A stretch of 14,508 bases of DNA from Rodentolepis nana (lineage: Eukaryota; Platyhelminthes; Cestoda; Cyclophyllidea; Hymenolepididae), in contig UZAE01001217.1 in NCBI GenBank assembly GCA_900617975.1, positions 1 to 14,508 of the forward strand, read 5' to 3'. Within the stretch, counting starts at the first letter, position 1; every line of letters begins with the position of its first letter. This document shows positions 1-9,500 of the stretch, in pieces. Position numbers and translations under genes: made by a program. The notes under the pieces were generated by a model. It searched no databases. It saw only the letters and a list, made by a program, of their open reading frames with translations, and was not told the DNA's origin.

Positions 1-379
1 CAATCTCATTTTCATCCTGCATTAAGACTGCAATATAGCAGGTATGGTCTAGTTGCTTCACTCAAAATGTTTACAAAGTATTGTTAAATAATAATTGATA
101 TCAGAGCTATAAATACTAATCATGATCCTCTGATAGAGCATGTCACATAGACCTATTTCTTTACAACTCAAAATAATAATGACGCTCAATGTGATTAGCA
201 ATTCCTTAGCGGATGGAAGTCAAACCATTAAATGTTTGAATGCTCAATTATTTAACTGAGTTCTTTCAACTCATTTCATTGGAAGTCTGGGAGTAAGATT
301 TTAATGGAAAATGGATAAATGACTCACCCAAAAACAAGTAGCGTCCAAAAGTAAGAAAAATGCCAACGCATGCTCCAAC
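1..379 (-). CDS. Possible exons of an unidentified multi-pass membrane protein (1-27 and 328-379)
   Basis: On the minus strand, segment 379-328 follows acceptor AAATCAG, reads VGACVGIFLTFGRYLFL and ends before GTGAGT in phase 1. Segment 27-1 follows acceptor TATTGCAG and continues in the matching phase as LMQDENEI to the window edge. The chain is strongly hydrophobic. It is not prolyl oligopeptidase sequence. A third candidate lies upstream at 814-872. No start codon was found, and the family is not recognised. A faint likeness to TMEM50-type proteins is too weak to use. Chance splice signals in A+T-rich DNA are a real alternative. Confidence 0.25.
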
Positions 380-813
380 CTGATTTAAGTCGATAAAATG
401 CGGTGCCGATTTGCATATTTCAGACTGCACAAGTGAGAGAGTATTTCCAGATTACTTTTACAACTTCAATCTTCCTTTCAATTGACAACATGGGGTTAGA
501 AATACCCGCAAACATCGACACAAAAACACTTACGAAATCGGTTCAAGAATTTATGGGGAACTTCACCTCAAAATATTTCCCAGAGTCCAATATTACTCGC
601 AAAAATACAACTAGCTTGAGATGCTTAGAGATTGCATGTCCACATCCACTATAGAAACTCAATGATCAAGTCAACTGCACTTATGATTTTTTCTATCGTC
701 CAATCAATCATATTCAGAAACACCGTAAAATAGACGATGATTAAACTAGCCAATTCATTACTCCTATAGTTAAAGCCAATCTCCCTCCTCTCCTTTGTAC
801 TGCATGTACTCAC
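380..813. other. Non-coding or unexplained stretch at the left of the window
   Basis: If the membrane-protein segments are real, this is the 434-nt intron between them. The plus strand has an open frame ending at 654 with three N-x-T sequons (NFT, NIT, NTT), but no recognisable family. The minus strand at about 528-653 has a short frame with CGHAISKH. I looked for the peptidase motifs expected downstream of exon 15 (DHDDRV and GHGxGK) and found neither convincingly. Confidence 0.4.
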
Positions 814-872
814 CTGAGCCAATTGTGAGTTTGATATTGTAATGAGATAGAGGCAGATGAGTGAATAATAAG
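814..872 (-). CDS. Ambiguous candidate exon: membrane-helix frame or peptidase-like frame
   Basis: The segment lies between acceptor GGTTTAG and donor GTGAGT on the minus strand. In one frame it reads YYSLICLYLITISNSQLAQ, a good membrane helix that joins in phase 0 to the segment at 379-328. In another frame, which is the one in phase with peptidase exon 15, it contains PLSHYNIKL. That recalls the SPLHNVKL motif expected next in prolyl oligopeptidase. The second reading would need an intron of only 24 nt (873-896), shorter than any other here, and nothing after it continues the peptidase. I favour neither reading strongly. Confidence 0.25.
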
Positions 873-896
873 CTAAACCGAAGTGTCGCGACTCAC

Positions 897-1094
897 TTCA
901 TGATGCAACGAAAAACCTCTTTCTTGGAAATATCACCATAATCCGACCGCCAGGCATGACCGATGGTGAAACGATGGAAACGAAGCATGTCGGTCACTGG
1001 TACTTGGCAAATGGTGGCGGCAAACAAGTCTGGACGCTGATTTGTGCATACGCTCACCAACAAGCCACCGTTACTGGCTCCTTCGATTACTAAT
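897..1094 (-). CDS. PREP: Catalytic-serine exon (exon 15) of prolyl oligopeptidase
   Basis: This exon starts after the acceptor ccctag and reads [15 protein letters not shown], followed by CTNQRPDLF and [12 protein letters not shown]. The nucleophile is Ser553 in G-A-S-N-G-G. Many relatives have Gly rather than Ala before the Ser, but G-x-S-x-G is intact. Trp594 in GHAW matches the Trp that stacks on the substrate proline in the family. The exon ends ATGAA before a strong GTGAGT donor at 896-891, in phase 2; without splicing the frame meets TGA at once. No stop or frameshift interrupts the exon, so nothing here suggests a pseudogene. Confidence 0.92.
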
Positions 1095-4000
1095 CTAGGG
1101 TAAAAAGATAACAAAAGTTCAATTCAATGTGCTCTTACATTACACACAAGCAACTTATAGCTATCTAAGAGTAACCAACTTATTACCTCAAAAGTTTAGA
1201 AAAGGCCATACAGAGGCTTTAACTCACGAAACCACCCCAACCTTTAACTTAGATATGTACATTGATTGACCAGGTTTTACGACTATTACTGCAAAATTAA
1301 TTTTATCACCTTGACCTAAAAACATGACCTAGTATAGATTCACTTTATTATCAACTTGAAAGGTTGATAAAACACCAATAACCGATTGCGAAGTGCCATC
1401 ATATTTTAGCAACAAGTAAAGCTTAGATTCAACTGAAACTCCACACGCCGTCAACAAATGCGCCAAATATTTTGCGATATCCTATATAACCTTTTGTTAA
1501 ATGTTCACATTGGAACGAATGATATTGCAAGGTTCATTTCATTTATTTCCTAGTTGAAAAATATATTAACACAACCCATTTATCTCTATCACACCTAGAG
1601 TAGACAAAGCCTTTTTCCAAATGCAAGTTTAGGCAAAACCTAGTAGTACACAAAAGTGTTGTTCAGCGGTTAATTATTTAAATGCAGTCCCAATAATTCC
1701 TTTCAGCACCTTTACATATGGGCTTACTTTCAGAGAAAGATAAGTAACATTGGAAATGGAAAAAGTAACTGTTTTTAAAATCAAATTCAAAAGCATACCT
1801 ATTTGGAGAAGTGTAATTGTTCTTAATAAGAAATTCCGCCCCAGCGATGAAATCATCAAAAGAATTTTGTTTATTGAGCAACTTTCCGCCAGAATGCCAC
1901 TTCTCGCCGTATTCGCTTTGGAAATTTAGTAGAAAAAAGAAGGATGATAGGTTTAACAAAAGCATATACTTAACAGTGCCAATAACTTTAGAATAGTTGG
2001 AGGTAAGTAAAATATAGGGTTTCAAAATGCTTAAATGCAAAATTCGTATTCTTAAGACATTCAAATTTATGACGTTTGATAGAAAAACAAGATAAATTGA
2101 GTTTCTTGTGGCCTTCTACTTTCATCACTAATTCTAAGTCATAACACTGAAGATATTTTCTGTACCGATCACATTGTAATAAAACAAGAGAAATTTTGAA
2201 CAATTACCCTCCTCCTCGAATATTTGCAACTGCAACAACACCATTAAAGAATTGAAGGAACAAAGGGTACGTAAGACTGAAAAAAGGGTTTAGCGAATGG
2301 CCAAAACCGCCATATCCGTAGAGAAGGCAAGGAGACTTCCCATTGGCTACAAAGTTCTACAGCAAATAATAATAGTGAGCGATCGTCTTGCTCTTTCTAC
2401 TAATATAACACAAGTAAATATTTACTTTTTGATGTAGAATGAACATAGGAATGCGCGTACCATCACCGCTTGAATAGAAAATTTGCTTTGATTCAAAATT
2501 AGACAGGTCCAAACCTCTCACTTCCGTTTGGAATACTATCTAAAAGCACATATTAAGTAAAATTAAGTTTACAGTCGAATAAATAACTATTTCAGATACC
2601 AGCATCAGTTCAATAAGTTTACAATTGCTACAATTAGAATATTAGTAATTATTCAGGCGAGGTTTTACCTATCTTGGCTTTATAACTAAAACTTTATCGG
2701 CAATGATATAAAATAAAGGTACATCTTAAGACGAATCGAACGTGGGTTTATGTAGTATTCGAGCAAAACTACTGGAAACACTAATGCAACCCTATAAAGA
2801 CTATCTGGAGCGCTACCTTGTGATAATAACAGATCAAGAAGTAAAAGAGAAATGAATGCCAACTAGTCTTGACTTTCCACACTCAGGGACCTTCCAGTGT
2901 CAAAATAAACGACATCATCGAGAAATAGCGATCTCATATTTTTGCAAAATGGTCAATTATCCATCATACTAGAAAGATAAGTGGGGTTAAAAAGCGATTA
3001 ATAACTTGTCATTTTATTCAAAAAGGAGACGCTAATAGTATCTCAAAATTTTTCGTACACTTACGACGACAGAGTGAACCAATAAAATGTTGGTCAAATA
3101 CAAACTTTACCCTTAGTAGTTTCATAAAAAAACATGCAGAATAAACGAGGCAATTTGAGGTTGCAAACAAACCCTTGGTTTTGCATCAGGATCAGTTAAA
3201 TCATAGGAGTAAACAATGCCAGGAGTAAAGAATGAAGTGAATTGAAAGAAAACCTAAAGGGAAAAATAAACATTTTAGAAGCAAGCAATGATTATGATCA
3301 AATAGATCTTACCAACGTATCTTCTTTTCTGCCTGAAAAGGCGGAAATCGAACCAATATCAACAGGAATATTACGTTTCCTCTTGCCTGACTCCAAGGCA
3401 TGAACTGATAGGCTATGCTGAACGAAAATAGAAAAACAACAATTGGAGCTTACACAAACATCCTTCATAGAGCAAACAACAAGATCCTTTTCATTGACAC
3501 ATACAGCCCACTCAAGAAGACAAGACTCATCGTGTGGAATTAGATCCTTCCAATTCTCCTAAAACACAAATAACACTATCGACACAAATATCTTCTTGAA
3601 CCAAATGCAATTTCGATCCAGTTGTTTTCTACGTTAACTATTATCCAAGCCCACGAGGTTTTCAAAACCTGAAATTCCAAATTAGAATGAATATTCGGAA
3701 GAATACGTTCAAGCATCAACGTATTAATGACAGAGCATATGTCATCTCCAAAACAGTTTATTGCAAAACTTTATTTATTTAGGTTAGTTGTGGCATATCT
3801 GAACAAACGGCAAAGGGAGTTTAAAATGCTCTATCAAATTGACAAGTTGCAAATGAAGTAACCTACGATAATGATTGTACGAAATTAAAACCAACTTGGT
3901 TAAAAAGGTCAATCCAAGGAGAGGATATTAATTTCAAATGTTTACCGGGATTTTCCGAAAGTCCCATGGGCGCTTATTGGGATGAGCAGTAATTCGGGGT

Positions 4001-5792
4001 TAAAAGTTAAAATGCGGTCTTACAGCTTTTCTCTATTTGGGACTGAAGCTTGATTCTCCCCATGCAGGATGAGTCATTCCAAATGTTCAATACACGAGAG
4101 CTAGACATACAGGGAAGCCTATATGTATATGTTCTTCTTAGGTGAATAGCTTTAGTTCTGTATTATGGCCCCTGAGCGCTAATTCGGATGGACGGTTTTT
4201 GGTTCGAAAAATAGTTTCATGAAATGATATTGTTCGTCTAACCGCCCTGGGCGGATTTTCGGAAAACCCCGGTAAGTAGAATCACAACAATTCCCACTCT
4301 CACCGACTTCTGGAGAACAAATGTATAATAGAAACCGTATAAAGGGAACAATAATGGATATAACTTACACGATTAGAATTATTAAGATCAACAACAATTA
4401 GTTTATACATTGGAGCACCCAGGTCAGTTTGAATAACAACCCTACGACCATCAACAGTAATGAAATCGAATACCGCTTCAAACGAATCCACAATAGGGGT
4501 CAATGTTAATTTATCTAAAAATAACATTAAATGAATATACAACGCACCAGTTATTTTGTGACCAATTTCTTCCATGTCCAAATAATAAAGAAGGTTATTG
4601 CGTTCACAACCCTCTCGAACAGTTATAAAGACATATCGACCACAATCGCTAACATCCGCTTGACTGAAGAGCAAAAGATAGACAGGTTAAACCACTAATT
4701 GAATTAAACATGCGGATGATTTGTAATACTTCAAACACTAGCAAATAACATAATGAAATATCCTAAATAGATAAATACAATGCTGAATAATGCACCGACA
4801 AGTAATAAGTCAATAATATGAGAAATTTTAACCAAACCTAAGCCACTTTGGATGCTCTGGCCATTCAACGCAGATTATATCCTCAGATTGAGGACGACCC
4901 AAATAGTGATACATAAGCTTTTGATTAACGTTAGTATCAGTTTCTGTACCATCGACATTAGTCGAAGCGTTGAGATAACACTAACAAACGCATGAAGATA
5001 AGAACAAAAACAAACATACTCCGTAGAAGAAACCTTTTCCATCAACAGTCCATTTGATGCTAGTAAATTTCACTTTCTCCAATTTATCTACCAAATCTTC
5101 ACCGGTTACAACTTTCTTAACCTAAAATCAACATAGAGGAGATAGAGGATGGTAAGAAAGGCTTACATATATTGTGACCCAGTCAGAGCCGGCATTGCTT
5201 AACCCGTAAGCAAAATATTCACCGTCTTTAGAAAAGCCAAATGTATTTAGTGAAATTAGCCCATCTTCAGAAAGTGTATTCGGGTCAAAGAATACCTGAC
5301 CACGTTTACTCAAATCGTCTGTCATATATAACACACTAGTCTATGGTCAAATTATAGACAATAAAAATATTACCTTTGATTTTGTAAGCCCGAATTATAG
5401 AAGTAAAAGTATTTTGAACCACGCTGGAAAACGCATTGATATTTTTCATAGTTCCATAAATCCGTTATTCTATTTAAGATAATGATAAAATGATTTTTCA
5501 TACTTAGATTTTATTTCTTTTCTGTATGAACAAGAGTCAAGATAAGGTATCGTAATGTTATTTTGTGCTTGAACAAATTGTTTAGTCTTGTAGCTATCAG
5601 GATCTTCAAGCCAACGATAAGGATCGTAGACCTAGGTGGTAAAAAAGCGAAAATAGAGAAACCAGAGAATTTTTTTGCAACAAAATATATATACACATAG
5701 CTAATAAAATAGCTAAAACTCCGCACCTTAGTTCCAAAAAAGTTATCCACAACGCTTTCATCCCTCTCAAAAACGGGATAGTCAAAAACCAT
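897..5792 (-). CDS. PREP: Prolyl oligopeptidase (prolyl endopeptidase, family S9A), 15 exons, 3' end not in view
   Basis: This enzyme is a cytosolic serine peptidase that cuts short peptides after proline. Exons, read on the minus strand: 5792-5727, 5631-5504, 5469-5374, 5335-5167, 5121-5020, 4980-4838, 4663-4548, 4514-4369, 3558-3454, 3417-3313, 3253-3173, 2539-2426, 2356-2208, 1915-1799, 1094-897. All introns are GT-AG and all phases join, giving 611 complete codons plus two bases. Colinearity with animal prolyl oligopeptidase runs along the whole length. Residues 1 to about 70 start the hydrolase domain ([11 protein letters not shown] near 25). The seven-bladed propeller follows ([29 protein letters not shown] blades). 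The catalytic domain begins near 430 with YGYGGF at 470-475, IRGGGEYG across the exon 13/14 junction, and GASNGG with nucleophile Ser553. The start ATG at 5792 ([13 protein letters not shown]) aligns with the family N-terminus, and no signal peptide is seen. Family length is about 710, so roughly 97 residues with the catalytic Asp and His are missing. The family call is firm; exon edges are by eye. Confidence 0.95.
1095..1798 (-). other. Intron 14 of the peptidase gene, 704 nt
   Basis: The donor GTATGC follows AATAG at 1799, and the acceptor ccctag precedes ATTAG at 1094. The split arginine codon (AG+A) gives [14 protein letters not shown], as in the family. The intron is A+T-rich with no further feature I can support. 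Confidence 0.85.
2540..3172 (-). other. Intron 11 of the peptidase gene, 633 nt
   Basis: The donor GTTTGT follows AGG at 3173, and the acceptor CTTTTAG precedes ATAGTATTC at 2539. The exons join as [14 protein letters not shown], continuous with the family. I see no coding segment, inverted repeat or RNA gene in this A+T-rich sequence. Confidence 0.8.
3418..3453 (-). other. 36-nt intron of the peptidase gene, phase 0 and stop-free
   Basis: This intron starts GTAAGC and ends GTTCAG between exons 9 and 10 on the minus strand. Its 12 codons contain no stop ([12 protein letters not shown]), so retention would add 12 residues to a propeller blade. The spliced join [15 protein letters not shown] keeps the family spacing, whereas the retained form would not. 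Confidence 0.85.
3559..4368 (-). other. Intron 8 of the peptidase gene, 810 nt
   Basis: The donor GTAAGT follows codon CGT at 4369, and the acceptor TTTTAG precedes GAGAATTGG at 3558. The flanking exons join as [13 protein letters not shown] without a gap relative to the family, so no coding exon is missing here. The intron carries the 328-bp inverted-repeat element described separately. A short open stretch at about 3577-3669 on the minus strand (beginning [12 protein letters not shown]) follows a good acceptor, but it matches nothing I recognise and has no place in the protein. Confidence 0.85.
3945..4272. mobile_element. MITE-like element, 328 bp, with terminal inverted repeats and TA flanks
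   Basis: The left end CCGGGATTTTCCGAAAGTCC (3945-3964) and the right end GGATTTTCGGAAAACCCCGG (4253-4272) are inverted repeats matching at 18 of 20 positions. Both ends are flanked by TA (3943-3944 and 4273-4274), as expected for a Tc1/mariner-type target duplication. Just inside each repeat is a small GC-rich palindrome: CCCATGGG at 3963-3970 and CCGCCCTGGGCGG at 4242-4254. The element is visibly richer in G+C than the surrounding intron and has no transposase reading frame, so it would be non-autonomous. I do not recognise the family. The TA flank alone is weak evidence, because a two-base match is common by chance in A+T-rich DNA. Confidence 0.6.
4515..4547 (-). other. 33-nt intron of the peptidase gene, length a multiple of three and stop-free
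   Basis: This intron begins GTGCGT and ends TTTTTAG on the minus strand. Removing it joins ACTG to ATAAA and gives [20 protein letters not shown], whose spacing matches the family exactly. Left in, it keeps the frame open and inserts 11 mostly hydrophobic residues ([11 protein letters not shown]). That insert is absent from the family at this point, which supports treating the segment as an intron. Confidence 0.85.
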
Positions 5793-6535
5793 TACGATGC
5801 AGTAAATGAACCTGGAGGTCAAAAATGCTTCAGTTCGCCTGCAAGGAAAATGAAAGTACTTTTACCAACCTAGTTGTGAAAATTAAGTCATGAATTTAAG
5901 ATGCACTTTCTCTAAAGCAATATTTAATTTGTCTTTTTTTAAACAGGGCATTTCGAAACAATTATAATCGCCAGTTTTATTAGACCCATGAAAAGTCATT
6001 CAAAATAAAAACAAATAAGAAAACATTAAGTTTAAATTTATGAATTTTAATTTGTTTACAGTAAAATTTCCACATAGGGGAAGTGAGCACATTTTTTAGG
6101 AATTTCTACTGTCCGTTCTATAGTAAATATTTTAAAGCAAATAATAATTCAATGTCACTAATCCAATGAATGAACGTGATTATTTATGAAAGAGAATCTG
6201 TCCAAAATTATGAACAAAATTTACTAATCGCCCTTCCTTGATACATTTTAAATTCTGTTATGAACTATTTTTTATAGACTCGCAATCTAAAATTTATTTA
6301 ATATTGACCAGATTAGGCTATTTGTGTAGGATTTGCCGAAAATGGGCTATATTTTGATTGAGGGACTATTAATTGCTAAATAAAAATTTGATTTAACATT
6401 AAATGCACGCATTAAGAAACTGTCAACGATTGTTAAATAGATTCGCCTTGAATGGAATTAATAAACAAAGCCGTTGTGCCCACTGATTTCGTAGGTCACT
6501 CAATTTAAGAGAGCAAACTGGTTCTCTTTTGAGGC
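5793..6535. promoter_or_regulatory. 743-bp divergent intergenic region between the peptidase and transporter genes
   Basis: The two start codons (minus at 5792, plus at 6536) face away from each other across this A+T-rich segment, so it must hold at least parts of both 5' leaders and probably both promoters. I cannot assign a TATA box with confidence because A+T-rich six-mers are everywhere. On the peptidase side there are two acceptor-like sites close to the start codon (listed separately). On the transporter side an in-frame TGA at 6530 closes the frame just before the ATG. Confidence 0.6.
5811..5860 (-). promoter_or_regulatory. Two 3'-splice-like sites in the peptidase 5' leader
   Basis: On the minus strand, TTTTCCTTGCAG ends at 5839 and GACCTCCAG ends at 5812, which lie 46 and 19 nt upstream of the start ATG. 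Either could be the acceptor of a 5' UTR intron. It could also be a spliced-leader addition site, since many flatworm messages are trans-spliced close to the start codon. The first has the better pyrimidine tract. No donor was identified. Confidence 0.3.
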
Positions 6536-9500
6536 ATGTTTTTTAAAGATTTATCAATAGACACGTTACGCTCGTTTACCGATTGGCACCCGTAAGGATT
6601 TTATTTCGTTCGTCCTTAACTTTGGGTTTTTGTATCACCTTGAATATCCTTCTAAATTCCGCATCTAAAATGAGATTTCATTTGTTGACTTATGCTATAA
6701 ATGATTCCAAATCTCATTTAGTAGGGAACGTAAATGGTGGATGTGTACTTTGTTTTCTGGGAGTTGTTTACTATATGCAAGTCGCAATATTCTTCCAATA
6801 TGTTCATCCTACATTGCAAAGGAACATAACTGGACTCGCCAAGACGAGGTATTTTCTATTGCAGCATTAGTACTGGCCCTTTTTATTAAAACAGTTTTGA
6901 CGAATAATTTTCTATTAAGGGTCTTGTGATGGGAATATTTTTCTGGGGCTATATGCTGACGCAGTTTGCTGGTGGCTACTTTAGTGATCTCTACGGTGGA
7001 GAAATAGTCCTCCCTCTGACTACTGTCATATGGGGACTTATTACCACCTTATTTGTTATAATACCTCTTATTGTTTCTCACAAAGATGTTATTTTTCACT
7101 TGTTTCTTCTGACCCGTTTTCTATTGGGGATTTTTCAAGGTTGAACCAATATATTTGTATATCCTTGTTTTTTATGACTTATTAACCCTAAATAAATTTA
7201 TTTGTTTTATAAGGCTTCTTTTATCCAGGATTGGCATCTCTCATGGCGAAACACGTACAAATGTCCGAACGCCAATTCACGTATTCATTCATCACTTCAG
7301 GATCTCACGCTGGGTAAGTAACGTCTTAATTTTCTTGTACTTTCAGTTTCTTTGGTAAAATAAAAATACTCATAAATTGGGAGTTTAAAATCTCGTTGAG
7401 TGTGTTTGTGTTCAGAATTCTTTTAGCAATCTTGTCACAGATATGGAAACACTTAGTCTTACCAGATACCGTTCAGGCGTATTATCCATTTGGATACCGG
7501 CTTTACTGGTTAAAGTCGCACAAAATTCTCTTTTATCTCTTTTTATCTCTTTTATGCTTTTCATTTGTAATATTACTATTTACTCATCAGAATCGATCTT
7601 AATTGTAGTATTAGATAATGCGCTTTATCTAATCGTTACTGTAAGCACTTTGTGTAGATGGTGTTCAAAGCAAATATCTTGCTTACTTAGTATTAGAATC
7701 AGTGTGGTTTGGTGTTACTCTATTTAAGCCAATGCGTCTATTTCGTCCTACGTGAACTGAACGTAAAGCTGAAGAAATCATCATGGGCACAAAAATAGTC
7801 TTGTAAATTTTCAGCAACGAATGTTTTTAAGATTATTTGAGGAAGGTTACCAAATGATATGAAGTTATTCCTCTCAACATCTAGTGCATTGATCTTGTTT
7901 GAATTATTAACAATGCATTTACGTAATTATTGCTTAGTAGTCTTTTTGAGTAAAGGAGTAACAAATGGTATTAAAATAATATTTTGGTATTGAGTTATTA
8001 CATCATTACACATAGCTTAATGAGTGGGGACATCGGTTTAAAAGCGTTCAGTTTTGATCCCTTTTAGGTGTTCTTTAGAGTTATCTAGTTTCATTCGTCA
8101 GGTGTTATTTTTTTCATCGTTACTTTAAAAGCAAGTCTCATTTTATCGCATTTAATCAGTTGCCTGTAGTGTATTGTACTTTTGAATTAACTGCATGATT
8201 ACACAAGATGCATATATAGTTCCCTTTCTAAACTATAAAAATATATGGATAAATATTTTTAACAGCATTGCCTTATGATGTGCAAAGCATTGCATTGTGA
8301 AAATGAACAAAATTGTGCAGTAACGACAGAAACGTGGCGAAACGGAAACAAGACATCAATTGCTACTTCATTTGAATTCTGAAAGCATGTCACAATGCTT
8401 AATTTTCATGACTCGATACCTATTTAGCTTCGTAAATTTATGTTTGCAACATTTGAACATTGTGGGATAGTCAATTTTATTGAATACATGATCACTTCAA
8501 ATTGATTTATAAATAAATAAATGAAGGCAATTTAATTGATGTCTTAGAGTCGCTTGGCTTTCCAGGATAAAGACCCGATTTGATGTTCTGGTGAAGAGGG
8601 ATAAAAGTCAAGGAGACTTATCAACAAACAAAAGATTCACCGCTATTTGCAAATTTGATTTTCGTACACAAAATATGAACACCTTTTCGTGCTTCTCCGA
8701 TGGGAGAGCAGTGCAAGAAAGAAAGAAAGCCATGTGAGCAAACTACAACACAAGTAAGGTGGAGAGTATGGTTTGGGGGTATTCCTTCTGAAATCTCCGA
8801 ATAAGTGTATGGAAATGTGGTTGAAAATTGTTGCCAAAAAGAGTTGTGAGTAGATAATTCATTTGTAGCTAAGAAATATGTTCACAAGCGTTTGGTGCTG
8901 TAGGTTGATGAAGGTATTTAGTCGTGAGTTACTTGACTTTGAGCTATATTATTCTTTATGGTATGAAGTTTGAAAATATTACCACAAGAAGTGAAAGGCG
9001 AGATGAGATAAAATATTTGAGAAATAGGTGTTTGTAACGATTGCTACATATGAGGACCCTCAAAAATAAATTCTCACAACTCCCTTTGTCCATTTTTGTT
9101 ATTCCTTTTAAATGCCTTTCGATAATGGCACATAAAATTTTATATCTTGTGGTGTTTATATAACTAACGATGAAGATGTTATCCTTGAGTAAAATGTATT
9201 TTAGTACGCTGATGTGTGGTTTTGTGGGATCTTTTCTCAGTGAAGCCTATAGTTGGGGATTACTCTTCCTCTTTATTGGAAGTTTGGCCGTGTTTTGGGC
9301 CGCTTTCGTTTTTCAACATCTTATCGTTTACCTCAATTGTCAACAATCTGACAGCCGCAGTACTCTAGGCAACCTAAATCGTCCGTCTTTTCTGCATTCT
9401 TCAGTTAAGGTATGTCTTTGATTTCTCCATATATCTCTTCCGTTTTCGTAAGCGTAAATTTGGGGAAATTTAATTTAATCCCCAGCCTATTTTTTCTTTA

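Noticed and set aside
528..653. Minus-strand stretch with CGHAISKH, considered as the peptidase active-site histidine region
   Set aside because: The family pattern around the His (GHGxGKP, then IEE and D) is not met after the GH. The preceding DHDDRV segment is absent, and no consistent splice path reaches it.
403..654. Plus-strand open frame of 83 codons with three N-glycosylation sequons
   Set aside because: It matches no recognisable family, and its upstream part has no convincing exon start. It also overlaps the presumed intron between minus-strand segments. One such frame is unsurprising in this length.
3577..3669. Minus-strand open stretch [12 protein letters not shown] after a good acceptor in peptidase intron 8
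   Set aside because: Exons 8 and 9 join without any missing residues relative to the family, so the peptidase does not need it; nothing identifies it as another gene.
6583..6870. Plus-strand open frame overlapping transporter exons 1-2 in another frame
   Set aside because: It has no ATG start and no family likeness. The transporter frame there is supported by SCLLYASRNILPIC and by phase-correct splicing.
7396..7727. Hydrophobic plus-strand frames in transporter intron 4, considered as extra exons
   Set aside because: Exon 4 and exon 5 join directly at the correct codon phase and family spacing, and the hydrophobicity follows from T-rich composition.
8643..8837. Minus-strand 64-codon frame in transporter intron 4
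   Set aside because: No ATG-led homologous product or splice context; it is antisense to the intron and resembles no known domain.
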